The notes beneath the pieces were generated by a model that was not told where the DNA came from, did not search any database, and worked only from the letters and a program-made list of their open reading frames with translations. DNA of 8,295 bases from assembly GCA_018814745.1 (NCBI GenBank), contig JAHIZC010000162.1, positions 1 through 8,295 on the forward strand. Direction: 5' to 3'. Positions 1 to 7,760 of the stretch are shown here, one piece after another. The position numbers and the translations under genes are program-made. The DNA comes from Candidatus Omnitrophota bacterium. Lineage in GTDB: Bacteria > Omnitrophota > Gorgyraeia > Gygaellales > Profunditerraquicolaceae. Each line of letters opens with the position of its first letter. The first letter of the stretch is position 1.

Positions 1-1002
1 GCCTAAGAGATAAATCTTCCGGCCGTCCTTTAATATATACTCATCGACAGAATCACGGATCGCTCTCTTCTTTTTACTTAATTCTTTTAACCCCGGAATA
101 TCTATTTCAACATTAAAATGTCCGGCATTAGCGACAATCGCTCCATCCTTCATCAACTTAAAATGCTCTTTACGGATTACACTGGTATCGCCTGTAGTTG
201 TCACAAAGACATCCCCGGCCTTGGCCGCTTCTTTTATCGGCATTACTTCGTATCCATCCATCCTCGCTTCCAACGCACGCAGAGGATCGACTTCCACGAT
301 GATCACCCTTGAAGCCATACCCTTTGCCCGCATCGCCACTCCCCTGCCGCACCAGCCATAACCACATACTACAAAATTTGCGCCCGCTAATAATTTGTTA
401 GTTGCACGCAATACTCCGTCAATTGTAGATTGTCCGGTACCGTAACGATTGTCAAAGAGATGTTTGGTCTGTGCATCATTCACCGCGACTATCGGATAGC
501 GTAACTTTCCCTGATTTGCTAAAGCGCGCAGCCGGATCACCCCGGTGGTAGTCTCCTCCGTCCCTCCGATAATATTGCTATGCATGGAGCTCTTTCGATG
601 ATGTATGGTGCTTACTAAATCAGCGCCGTCATCCATAGTAATTTCAGGCTTGACCTCTAATACAGCTTTCAGATGCCGATAATAAGTCTTGGTATCTTCC
701 CCCTTGATAGCAAATACAGAAATCTTCAGATTCTTTACTAATGATGCTGCTACATCATCCTGAGTAGAAAGTGGATTCGAGGCGCAGAGGACCAGATTTG
801 CGCCCCCCGCCTTTAAAACCTCCATCAAAACACCTGTCTCGGTAGTAACATGCAAACAGGCAGCGACGTTTAAACCCGCTAAAGGCTTTTCTTTAGCAAA
901 CCTCTGCGCGATCAGTTTTAGTACGGGCATATTGTTTCGCGCCCACTCGATGCGTAATGCACCTTTTTTAGCTAACCTGATATCTTTTATATCGTATTTC
1001 AT
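1..1002 (-). CDS. ahcY: Adenosylhomocysteinase (S-adenosylhomocysteine hydrolase), 3' end cut by window edge
   Basis: This NAD-dependent enzyme splits S-adenosylhomocysteine into homocysteine and adenosine, relieving product inhibition of methyltransferases. The visible 334 residues read without interruption. Counterparts of the human catalytic residues all fall at a constant offset of six: H51, D125, E150 (in EETTTG 149-154), K180, D184 and H295 (in GHFNVEID). The NAD-binding glycine motif GYGWCGRG is at 214-221. The constant offset shows that the roughly 40-residue insertion of the long bacterial form is absent, so this is the short type. Threonine 189 (YGTGQS) stands where human has Cys195, as I recall for archaeal and Thermotoga-like enzymes. 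About 80 C-terminal residues lie outside the window. The start is set by an AAGGAG site at 1008-1013, five bases from ATG, and metK ends 15 nt upstream. The pairing with metK fits the activated methyl cycle. Confidence 0.96.
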   Translation of the reverse strand, partial: MKYDIKDIRLAKKGALRIEWARNNMPVLKLIAQRFAKEKPLAGLNVAACLHVTTETGVLMEVLKAGGANLVLCASNPLSTQDDVAASLVKNLKISVFAIKGEDTKTYYRHLKAVLEVKPEITMDDGADLVSTIHHRKSSMHSNIIGGTEETTTGVIRLRALANQGKLRYPIVAVNDAQTKHLFDNRYGTGQSTIDGVLRATNKLLAGANFVVCGYGWCGRGVAMRAKGMASRVIIVEVDPLRALEARMDGYEVMPIKEAAKAGDVFVTTTGDTSVIRKEHFKLMKDGAIVANAGHFNVEIDIPGLKELSKKKRAIRDSVDEYILKDGRKIYLLG

Positions 1003-1017
1003 CCCCTCTCCTTGTCT

Positions 1018-2187
1018 TTATAATCTTGAGGCTTGTTTTTTCAAAGCCGCTGCTTTAGTAGTGCTTTCCCAGGTAAACTCCGGCTCACTCCTGCCGAAGT
1101 GGCCGTAACAAGCAGTCTTGAGATAAATCGGACGTAGGAGATTCAGAGATTTGATCATCCCCTTAGGCGTTAACTCAAAATTCTCTCTGATCAGTTTTAT
1201 AAACTTGGCCTCGCTGAGCTTCCCGGTTCCGGAAGTATCCACCATGATCGCCAGAGGATCTGCTCGGCCGATGACATAAGCCAGATGAATCAGGCATCTA
1301 TCCGCAAGCCCGGCAGCGACGATATTCTTGGCAACGTATCTTGCCATGTATGCCGCAGAACGGTCGACTTTCGTCGGATCCTTCCCTGAGAAAGCGCCTC
1401 CTCCCGGAGGAGCCATGCCGCCGTATGTATCTACGACGATCTTCCTCCCGGTCATACCCGTATCAGACTGAGGGCCGCCAATTAAGAACTTCCCTGTTTC
1501 ATTAATGTAAAATTTTGTATTTTTATCGGCATATCCTTTTAATATCGGCTTAGCAATAGCGTTGATAATCTCTACCCGTGCCTTCTTACTCATCCTCTCT
1601 CCGGTTGAATCTAATACCTCATCAGTATGCTGGCAGGCCAATACACAAGAATCCACCCGCTTCGCATGGCCGTCGTGATATTCCACACTTACCTGAGACT
1701 TGCAATCCGGCCCGAGATACTTTAATATTTTTTCCTTCCTCACCTTTGCTACCTGCCTGACAAGTCTATGCGATAGCATTATCGGTAGAGGCATAAGTTC
1801 CGGCGTTTCGCGACAGGCATACCCGACCATAAAACCCTGGTCTCCTGCACCACCCGTATTCACACCCTGCGCAATATCCGGAGACTGGTTATGAATCGTA
1901 TTCACGATCGCGCAGGTATGATAATCAAAACCGTATTTAGAATGAGTATATCCGATATTTTTTAATATCTTGCGGGTAAGGTTATGTACATCTACATAAC
2001 CGGTAGTAGTGATCTCACCTCCCACAATCAAAAGCCCCATTGTCACATAGGTCTCGCAGGCAACCCTGCCGTAAGGATCCTGCCTGAGCACCTCATCCAG
2101 CACTGCGTCGGAAATCTGGTCGCAGACTTTATCCGGATGGCCTTCCCCTACTGATTCCGAAGTGAAAAGATGCTTTCTCGCTGCCAT
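1018..2187 (-). CDS. metK: S-adenosylmethionine synthase
   Basis: This cytosolic enzyme makes S-adenosylmethionine from methionine and ATP, releasing phosphate and pyrophosphate. At 389 residues it has normal family length and appears complete. Visible signatures are [11 protein letters not shown] with H17 and D19 near the N-terminus, the flexible active-site loop [10 protein letters not shown] at 100-109, the ATP motif GAGDQG at 113-118, GRK at 247-249, the phosphate-binding loop [12 protein letters not shown] at 262-273 (K269, K273, D275), and YGHFGR near the C-terminus. One oddity is that the two residues before GGGAFSGKD are Pro-Pro (260-261), where most family members I know carry Arg-His or Pro-His. 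The start is supported by GGAGG at 2192-2196. It lies 14 nt after the nucleotidyltransferase and 15 nt before ahcY, so it is probably co-transcribed with both. No SAM riboswitch or other leader fits in the short gap. Confidence 0.98.
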   Translation of the reverse strand: MAARKHLFTSESVGEGHPDKVCDQISDAVLDEVLRQDPYGRVACETYVTMGLLIVGGEITTTGYVDVHNLTRKILKNIGYTHSKYGFDYHTCAIVNTIHNQSPDIAQGVNTGGAGDQGFMVGYACRETPELMPLPIMLSHRLVRQVAKVRKEKILKYLGPDCKSQVSVEYHDGHAKRVDSCVLACQHTDEVLDSTGERMSKKARVEIINAIAKPILKGYADKNTKFYINETGKFLIGGPQSDTGMTGRKIVVDTYGGMAPPGGGAFSGKDPTKVDRSAAYMARYVAKNIVAAGLADRCLIHLAYVIGRADPLAIMVDTSGTGKLSEAKFIKLIRENFELTPKGMIKSLNLLRPIYLKTACYGHFGRSEPEFTWESTTKAAALKKQASRL

Positions 2188-2201
2188 AAAACCTCCGTTT
2201 G

Positions 2202-2942
2202 TTATTGCTTGTTTATAAATCTCCTCTGTGCCTCTCGATATGATTTATGGTCCCCGATATCATACCACCATTTATTAAAAATGTACCCGTAAACCGGCGT
2301 CCTTCTCTCTAACCAAGAGATGTAGGAACCCGCGGTATCATTCCGATTATCCTTATACATATACTCCTTGACCAAACCAAGCATCTTTTTAGGAAAATAG
2401 TAAAGGCACATCGCCACTAATGTTGATTTAGGTTTTTCAGGCTTTTCCTCAAAATTGACCAGCCTTCTATTTCTATCCAGTTTGATTACGCCGTATTGCC
2501 TGGCTTGGGCTTTGCTTTTTATATTATAAGCTCCGATCACTACATTATTCATCTTCTTCCCGAAACAGACAAAGTCTCTCAAGCTATCGGCGAATATATT
2601 ATCCCCGGCAATAATCAATAAATCATCTTTAATCCGCTTTCTTGCTATGGCAAAACTTAAATCCCCGATTGCCCCGCGCCGATCATCTATATTTTTTGTC
2701 AAATCATCTATCAGGCTGAGGCGTAACTTGAATTTTGATTCCTTCCGCCACTTTTTAAAATCAGATATAAACCTGCTGTTTGTGATTACGCTCACCTCAT
2801 CTACTTCCGGCAAGCAATCAATTTTACCGATAATCCGGTCAACGATCGGCTTCTTCCCTAATTTAAGCAGCGGCTTTGGGCGATTCCGTGTCAGCGGATA
2901 TAAACGCGTTGCATAACCCGCCGCCAATATCAGAGCTTTCAT
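2202..2942 (-). CDS. Sugar-phosphate nucleotidyltransferase (NTP_transferase family)
   Basis: This is a probable enzyme that joins a sugar 1-phosphate (or similar phospho-compound) to an NTP, giving an activated sugar nucleotide and pyrophosphate. The 246-residue protein opens with the nucleotide-binding signature [13 protein letters not shown] (6-18), followed by [14 protein letters not shown] with the usual lysine of PKPL. GDN at 113-115 is the metal/nucleotide-binding aspartate region. YGVI (150-153), FEEKP (164-168) and [10 protein letters not shown] (from 226) complete the RmlA/MurU-like fold. The family GxGTRL core is present as GYATRL. It lacks the C-terminal left-handed helix acyltransferase domain of GlmU-type proteins. 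The substrate cannot be read from sequence: glucose-1-P, mannose-1-P, N-acetylmuramate-1-P (MurU-like) or phosphocholine (LicC-like) are all possible. The preceding PGI/PMI gene makes a hexose phosphate route attractive. Only 2 nt separate it from that gene, and its GAGGG ribosome site (2949-2953) lies inside the preceding gene, implying translational coupling. Confidence 0.88.
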   Translation of the reverse strand: MKALILAAGYATRLYPLTRNRPKPLLKLGKKPIVDRIIGKIDCLPEVDEVSVITNSRFISDFKKWRKESKFKLRLSLIDDLTKNIDDRRGAIGDLSFAIARKRIKDDLLIIAGDNIFADSLRDFVCFGKKMNNVVIGAYNIKSKAQARQYGVIKLDRNRRLVNFEEKPEKPKSTLVAMCLYYFPKKMLGLVKEYMYKDNRNDTAGSYISWLERRTPVYGYIFNKWWYDIGDHKSYREAQRRFINKQ

Positions 2943-2944
2943 GA

Positions 2945-4009
2945 TTAACCCTCAGCCAATCTCTTCTTTAGATAGATTATCCTCTCTACCGGAGTAGGAT
3001 CTATTCCGTAAAGAGATGCCAGATAGAAAGAGATGAAGTCACCTATGTATATCAGAGAAAACATCCTGCTTAATAAACTTTCTCCGCGCGAGTGGATCTC
3101 TATCAATTTCACTCCCTCTTTGCTGAGTATTTCTGAAGTGATCGTCATTCTTTTTACTACACGCTGGTGCATCTCTTTATCCTTGAGCATCACGACGATG
3201 AAATCCTTTAATAACTTCCCCGGATTCTGCCAACCGACAATCTCATTATGGTTCATCTCCGGGAAGTAGTGGCTGGAACTTAAGGCCTTTGCATTCTCAG
3301 CCAACTGCCCCCGAAGGCGCGTTGCGCATACATCAAAATGCAAAGAAGCAGAATAAATTACCGCAAATTTCTTATAGAGATTCTTCGCCGCAGACTTGGC
3401 GATATTATCTTTTTTTTCGATACGAGGATTAAGATTTTTATCCCTTAATTCTTCTAAAATCCTCACCGTTTGATTTATAGACAAGGTAGGATCCTTGATC
3501 ATCCCCAGCCTAGCTAATATAGATAAAGGGATCAGGCTTAAATACCCTAAGCTGCACCGAGGCGGCAGATTACCGGGTATCTCGATAAAACTTACTCCGT
3601 CTCTAAGCGCTTTTTCTTTTAGCTTGCCGTTAGAAGAAATCACAATTATTGTGCAATTTTTCTTCTTTGCCTGTTCATAGGCACTAAGCGTCTCTTCGGT
3701 ATTACCCGAATAACTTATGATGAATAAGAGCGTTGATGAATCTAGAAAAGCCGGCAGATCATATTCCCGAAAAACCTGAATCGGAATTTTACTCTCAGAA
3801 TATAAGTACGCCCTGACAAGATCAGCGCCTATTGCCGAACCGCCTAAGCCGGCAAAAGCTACTGCTTTAAAATCTTTTCTGGAAAATTTTAACCCGGCAT
3901 TCTTAGCGATCTCTACTGCTGCCGTGCATTGTCCGGGGAAATCAAGCAGCAAATCCAACATATCGGATTTATCGATTTCTTTTAACTTCTGCATAGTTAG
4001 AATCCTCAT
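2945..4009 (-). CDS. Bifunctional phosphoglucose/phosphomannose isomerase (SIS domain)
   Basis: It interconverts fructose-6-P with glucose-6-P and probably also mannose-6-P, linking glycolysis to nucleotide-sugar supply. At 354 residues it matches the archaeal/bacterial PGI/PMI family rather than the longer classical Pgi. Visible are the SIS-domain sugar-phosphate loops GLGGSAIGADL (54-64) and SYSGNTEETLS (99-109), the family motif NLPPRCSLGY (147-156), the candidate catalytic Glu238 in QLAEN, and His254 in PEMNHNEIVGW (250-260). Glu and His are 16 apart, as in Pyrobaculum PGI/PMI (E203/H219). The C-terminus GIDPTPVERIIYLKK carries the catalytic lysine candidate (348 or 349). The listed ATG overlaps the ptsI stop in an ATGA. 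A second in-frame ATG at 3994-3992 (residue 6) has a clearer GAGG site eight to nine bases upstream, so the true start may be there (349 residues). Confidence 0.93.
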   Translation of the reverse strand: MRILTMQKLKEIDKSDMLDLLLDFPGQCTAAVEIAKNAGLKFSRKDFKAVAFAGLGGSAIGADLVRAYLYSESKIPIQVFREYDLPAFLDSSTLLFIISYSGNTEETLSAYEQAKKKNCTIIVISSNGKLKEKALRDGVSFIEIPGNLPPRCSLGYLSLIPLSILARLGMIKDPTLSINQTVRILEELRDKNLNPRIEKKDNIAKSAAKNLYKKFAVIYSASLHFDVCATRLRGQLAENAKALSSSHYFPEMNHNEIVGWQNPGKLLKDFIVVMLKDKEMHQRVVKRMTITSEILSKEGVKLIEIHSRGESLLSRMFSLIYIGDFISFYLASLYGIDPTPVERIIYLKKRLAEG

Positions 4010-5736
4010 TTTAAAATTTCTCTTAATTTATCCTGGCTATAATTATTCACTTCTTTAGCCGTAGAGAGAGTCGAGGCTTTCTGAGCGATCTCTTCCACCT
4101 GCTTCATCGTAATCGAACGGATTATATACTTCAACTCAGGAATAACCTGCGGAGGAATACTAAACTCATCCAATCCCATACCCAGAAGAATTAACACCAG
4201 ACCCGGCTCACCTGCCATTTCTCCGCACATCGCCACTTTAATCTTTTCTTTATGCCCCGCGGTAATTATATTCTTGATCATCCTAAGGACTGCCGGATGC
4301 GCAGGTTCATAAAGATATGCAACCTTCTCGTTCACGCGGTCTACGGCCAGGGAATACTGAATAAGGTCATTGGTTCCGATGCTGAAAAAGTCTGTTTCTT
4401 TCGCCAATATGTCCGCGGTCAAAGCGGCGGAAGGAACCTCGATCATCGTCCCAACCTGCATATCTTTATCATAAGATAATCCTTTATCCTCTAATTCTTT
4501 TTTTGCCTGATCAAGTATTGTATTAGCCTGCCTTAACTCCTCGACGCCGGAGATCATTGGATACATCAGTTTAAGCTTACCGTGCACCGAAGCCCTTAAG
4601 ATTGCCCTTAACTGCACTTTAAATATTTCCGGCCGGGCAAGACAAAATCTGATCGCTCTCCATCCTAAGAATGGCTGCATCTCCTGAGGTATGGCAAATT
4701 GAGAGAGAAATTTATCTCCCCCCAGATCCAACGTACGGATTACCACCGGATCCGGCTTCATCTCCTGTGCTACATATTTATACTCCTGATAGTGCTCCTC
4801 TTCTGTAGGCAGATCCTTGCGGTTCATATAGAAAAATTCCGTGCGGTATAACCCGATCCCCTTTGCGCCATGCAGTTTCACCGAGGGAACCTCATCCGGT
4901 AATTCTATATTCGCATATATCTGTACTGTTTTACCGTCACGGGTAACAGCCGGAAGATCTTTTGCCGTAAGAAATTTCTGTAAAACACCTTCAAACTTCT
5001 GTTCCTCCCGGCGGTAATTTTCCAGCGTCTGCTGGTCGGGATTTATAATCACTACCCCCATGCTGCCGTCAACTATTAGCACATCGTCCGGATGAATCAT
5101 CGCTGTAGCCCCCTCAATACCGACTACCGCCGGTATCTCCAGAGATTTTGCCATGATCGCGGTATGAGAGGTTTTACCTCCGATGTCAGTTACAAAAGCC
5201 AACACCTTCTTCTTGTGCATCGCCGCCGTATCAGACGGAGAAATGTCATGTGCTACCACCACTACTTTTTCTTTAAGCTCTAAAAACGCCTTTCTCTCCT
5301 TCCCTAAAAGATTGCGCAGTATCCTCCTGCCCACGTCATTTATATCGACTATGCGCTCCTTTAGATATTCATCTTCAATATTAGAGAAAACGCTGGTATA
5401 TTTCTTCAACACCTCCGAGAATATGCAGGCAACGTTTAATTTTTCTTTTTTCAACCGCGAAATCACCTCTTCGATCAACATCCGGTCCTCTAAAACCAGA
5501 AGATGCGCATCAAATATCAAGGCTTCCTCCTGCCCCATATCGCTGCCGATCCTCTTCTGCAGCTCCATTATTTCCTTGCGTGTCTTAATCAAGGCTTCCT
5601 CAAAGAGCTGTATATTAATAGGAATTTCATCCTCTCGGATTTCATTCCTCGGCACAGTGAATTCCTCTTTACCGAATTTATGCGCCGGACCGACTCTGAT
5701 TCCCGGGGCCGCGGCTATTCCTTTAATCTGAATCAT
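4006..5736 (-). CDS. ptsI: Phosphoenolpyruvate-protein phosphotransferase (PTS Enzyme I)
   Basis: Enzyme I takes phosphate from PEP onto a histidine and hands it to HPr, the first step of the phosphotransferase system in the cytosol. The 576 residues span the whole family length. All key residues are visible and lie at E. coli position +2: the phosphorylated His191 in GGKTSHTAIMAKSLEIP, PEP-binding Arg298 (YRTEF) and Arg334 (RTLDLGGDK), Mg-binding Glu433 (MIEVPSAA), Asn456 (GTNDLIQYSLAVDR), and acid/base Cys504 (AMCGEMAGEP). The order is N-terminal HPr-binding/phosphohistidine region, then C-terminal PEP-binding barrel. There is no N-terminal GAF (PtsP/Enzyme I-Ntr) domain and no fusion to HPr or EIIA. 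Its ATG overlaps the ptsH stop in ATGA, with an AGGAAGGG ribosome site just upstream, so it is translationally coupled to ptsH. No EIIB or EIIC permease gene is seen in the window. Confidence 0.98.
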   Translation of the reverse strand: MIQIKGIAAAPGIRVGPAHKFGKEEFTVPRNEIREDEIPINIQLFEEALIKTRKEIMELQKRIGSDMGQEEALIFDAHLLVLEDRMLIEEVISRLKKEKLNVACIFSEVLKKYTSVFSNIEDEYLKERIVDINDVGRRILRNLLGKERKAFLELKEKVVVVAHDISPSDTAAMHKKKVLAFVTDIGGKTSHTAIMAKSLEIPAVVGIEGATAMIHPDDVLIVDGSMGVVIINPDQQTLENYRREEQKFEGVLQKFLTAKDLPAVTRDGKTVQIYANIELPDEVPSVKLHGAKGIGLYRTEFFYMNRKDLPTEEEHYQEYKYVAQEMKPDPVVIRTLDLGGDKFLSQFAIPQEMQPFLGWRAIRFCLARPEIFKVQLRAILRASVHGKLKLMYPMISGVEELRQANTILDQAKKELEDKGLSYDKDMQVGTMIEVPSAALTADILAKETDFFSIGTNDLIQYSLAVDRVNEKVAYLYEPAHPAVLRMIKNIITAGHKEKIKVAMCGEMAGEPGLVLILLGMGLDEFSIPPQVIPELKYIIRSITMKQVEEIAQKASTLSTAKEVNNYSQDKLREILK

Positions 5737-6002
5737 TTCCCTTCCTCTTTAAGTACAATATTTTCTAACTCTAAAATCGCAGACCTTGCATCATGCCCTT
5801 CCGCTTCGATTGTAATCGAACACCCTTTTTCTGCACCCAACATCAGTATCCCCATGATTGATTTTCCGTTAACTTTCTGCTTATCGCGTTTAACACTTAT
5901 ATGCGAATCATATTTGTTGGCGATCTGAACGAATAACGCAGCCGGACGCGCATGTAATCCCTGTTTATTCTTGACGGTCAATTTTTTTGAAACCAAAGCC
6001 AT
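5733..6002 (-). CDS. ptsH: Phosphocarrier protein HPr
   Basis: HPr is the small phosphate shuttle between Enzyme I and EIIA proteins. From the ATG at 6002-6000 it has 89 residues, the usual size. The active-site His17 lies in KQGLHARPAALF (13-24). Ser48 in NGKSIMGILMLG (45-56) corresponds to the regulatory Ser46 phosphorylated by HPr kinase in Firmicutes and many other bacteria. Both residues are present, so this is a true HPr and not a Crh-like protein lacking the histidine. I prefer this ATG over an upstream in-frame TTG at 6020-6018, because GAGGAG lies seven bases before the ATG and the TTG would add six non-conserved residues and overlap yvcK. It begins one base after the yvcK stop and its own stop overlaps the ptsI start. 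An HPr kinase is predicted elsewhere in the genome; none is visible here. Confidence 0.97.
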   Translation of the reverse strand: MALVSKKLTVKNKQGLHARPAALFVQIANKYDSHISVKRDKQKVNGKSIMGILMLGAEKGCSITIEAEGHDARSAILELENIVLKEEGK

Positions 6003-6003
6003 T

Positions 6004-7245
6004 TTAGATCTCCTCGGCAAGCGCTAAAATAATCTTGGCTAATTTCGTCGAATCATGCCTCACCACATTCTCTTCAACCATCGCTAAGTCTTCTTCGATA
6101 ACCCGATATCCGAGATTCTCGATATCTTTTCTATCATTAGCTACGGAATAAGATTTATCTTCGGTATAACGCGCAAGTACCTCTTTCGGGATCTCTCCTG
6201 AATTTATAATGCAATAATCGAGGATGCGCGAACTTGTATGTTCAATCAACGACTTGATATGATCCGAGGCTTTATAGTCATCCGTCTCCCCGGGTTGGGT
6301 CATCACATTACATACATATACCTTAATCGCCCCGGAAGAAATTATCGCCTCCTTGATCTCCTTTATCAGAAGATTAGGAAGAATGCTGGTATAAAGAGAA
6401 CCCGGCCCTAAAATGATCACCCTTGCCTCCTCTATTGCCTTTATCGCTTCCGGCGTTGCCTGCGGCTGCTGGGGCTTGAGACTCAATTTTGCTATTGGGC
6501 GGCGTACCTTGGGAATATTATGCTCACCCACAGTAGTGGTGCCATCTTTGTGTTCAGCGACCAACACCACATTGTTCAGTGTCGACGGAATAACCTGGCC
6601 CCTTAGCGCTAATACTTTACTCGTCTCCTTAATCGCCTTTTCAAAATCTCCGGTAAGCTTAGTCATTACCGTAATAAAGAGATTCCCGAAGCTGTGCCCG
6701 GAGAGCTCTGAATTTGTATCAAAACGGAACTGAAATAAATCGCGCATCAGGGCAGGTGCATTAGCTAGAGCAACCAGGCAATTGCGAATATCCCCCGGAG
6801 GCAATATCGCAAACTCTTCTCTCAACCTCCCCGAAGAACCTCCGTCATCAGCCACCGTGACTATCGCTGAAATGTTAGAGGTATATTCTTTAAGCCCTGT
6901 TAAGAGAACCGATAACCCTGTTCCTCCGCCGATAGTTACTATTTTAGGCCCCTTGCCAAGCTGTTGTTTCTGATAGAGAAGTTCAACTAATTCCGCACCT
7001 CTAGAAGTTGGAACAAATGCCGTAATAAAAGAGCGCACCATACGCTTGATGCCTAAAATTAAAATTATGATTCCGGAAATTATTACTATCGCATCTAAGA
7101 TCTGCATCCCCCAGAACTGATCGCTTCGTAGATACCCTGTCCCCAGGACTAAAAGTATCTCCCCGAAAGCGCTGAAACCGATCCAGCGCTTTACGCCTAT
7201 TCCAGGATAAAACCATTTAAAAACATCTCTTATTTTGGCTCTCAT
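6004..7245 (-). CDS. yvcK: YvcK/CofD-like UDP-GlcNAc-binding carbon regulator with N-terminal membrane anchor
   Basis: YvcK proteins share the CofD fold. In Bacillus and Mycobacterium they bind UDP-GlcNAc and direct carbon toward peptidoglycan, being needed on gluconeogenic substrates. The catalytic-type core starts near residue 98 and shows GGGTGLS (106-112), TVADDGGSSGRLR (130-142), LPPGDIRNCL (148-157), GHSFGNL (183-189), GPGSLYTSILPNLL (280-293) and NVMTQPGET (313-321). At 413 residues it is about 90 longer than the soluble Bacillus form. The extra N-terminus holds two hydrophobic stretches, about 23-39 and 49-66, predicted to form a membrane hairpin with the core in the cytosol. The upstream ribosome site is weak (GAG seven bases before ATG), so expression may depend on coupling to ptsN 29 nt upstream. 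In Bacillus yvcK sits near the HPr-like gene crh; here it directly precedes ptsH. Confidence 0.94.
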   Translation of the reverse strand: MRAKIRDVFKWFYPGIGVKRWIGFSAFGEILLVLGTGYLRSDQFWGMQILDAIVIISGIIILILGIKRMVRSFITAFVPTSRGAELVELLYQKQQLGKGPKIVTIGGGTGLSVLLTGLKEYTSNISAIVTVADDGGSSGRLREEFAILPPGDIRNCLVALANAPALMRDLFQFRFDTNSELSGHSFGNLFITVMTKLTGDFEKAIKETSKVLALRGQVIPSTLNNVVLVAEHKDGTTTVGEHNIPKVRRPIAKLSLKPQQPQATPEAIKAIEEARVIILGPGSLYTSILPNLLIKEIKEAIISSGAIKVYVCNVMTQPGETDDYKASDHIKSLIEHTSSRILDYCIINSGEIPKEVLARYTEDKSYSVANDRKDIENLGYRVIEEDLAMVEENVVRHDSTKLAKIILALAEEI

Positions 7246-7274
7246 TATAATACTCGCAGCTAGCCTTGATTATC

Positions 7275-7745
7275 CTAAAGCTTCTTCTGATCTTCTTCAG
7301 TAATCGTCTTTATAATCGACTTTTCATCTTCACAGGCCCTAAGGGTATCACGAAAATATTTGTCCTTAAGCAGCCGGGAAATTCTCGCCAAGGCTTTAAG
7401 ATGAGGCCCGGCAGAATCCTGAGGGGCTAACAATAGAAAGAATATATAGATCGATTCTCCGTCCAGAGAATCGAAATCAACCCCCTTTTTAGAGAGCCCG
7501 AAAGCTGCTACCAACTTACCCACGCAGTCTGCTTTTGCGTGCGGAATAGCTATCCCCTGGCCGATCGCAGTCGAACCTAGCGATTCCCTTGCCATTAGTG
7601 CTTCGATAATTTTATTTCGGTAGCGCTTCTCTACATCTCCGGCATTAATTAAAGCGTCTACCAACTCTTTAATCACATCTGCTTTTTTGGTAGACTTGAT
7701 ATCTGTAATGATGGCTTTCTTTGACATAAAATCCGTGATCTGCAT
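7275..7745 (-). CDS. ptsN: PTS fructose/nitrogen-type EIIA protein (PtsN-like)
   Basis: This single-domain EIIA of the fructose/mannitol/Ntr family accepts phosphate from HPr. Proteins of this kind in proteobacteria regulate nitrogen, potassium and carbon metabolism rather than transport sugar. The 156-residue protein is of usual length. It shows ARESLGSTAIGQGIAIPHAK (52-71) with the phosphorylated His69, and the downstream helix PHLKALARISRLL (114-126). No EIIB, EIIC, HPr or transcription-regulator domain is fused to it. The absence of any permease in this operon argues for a regulatory EIIA-Ntr rather than a sugar-specific EIIA, but the residues alone do not decide this. It is the first gene of the minus-strand run. 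Its start is well supported by AAGGAG (7753-7758) about seven bases before ATG, immediately next to the structured leader element. Confidence 0.93.
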   Translation of the reverse strand: MQITDFMSKKAIITDIKSTKKADVIKELVDALINAGDVEKRYRNKIIEALMARESLGSTAIGQGIAIPHAKADCVGKLVAAFGLSKKGVDFDSLDGESIYIFFLLLAPQDSAGPHLKALARISRLLKDKYFRDTLRACEDEKSIIKTITEEDQKKL

Positions 7746-7752
7746 TTCGTTT

Positions 7753-7758
7753 CTCCTT
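7753..7758 (-). promoter_or_regulatory. Ribosome binding site of ptsN
   Basis: On the minus strand AAGGAG stands seven bases before the ptsN ATG. It lies just outside the arm of the inverted-repeat element at 7761-7907, so folding of that element in the mRNA could alter access to this site; that effect is inference. Confidence 0.75.
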
Positions 7759-7760
7759 TT

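Noticed and set aside
118..367. Short open frames on both strands within the ahcY region.
   Set aside because: The minus-strand ahcY frame through this stretch is uninterrupted and conserved, including the NAD-binding motif; the others are shadows.
5183..5731. 182-codon open frame on the plus strand opposite ptsI.
   Set aside because: It lies antisense within a fully conserved ptsI, has low-complexity serine-rich composition and no family resemblance; it is a shadow frame.
5503..5928. 141-codon plus-strand open frame across the ptsI-ptsH junction.
   Set aside because: It is antisense to two clear genes and shows no recognisable domain.
6003..6020. Upstream TTG start for HPr adding MPRRSK.
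   Set aside because: The in-frame ATG at 6002 has GAGGAG at ideal distance, gives the usual HPr length and avoids overlap with yvcK.
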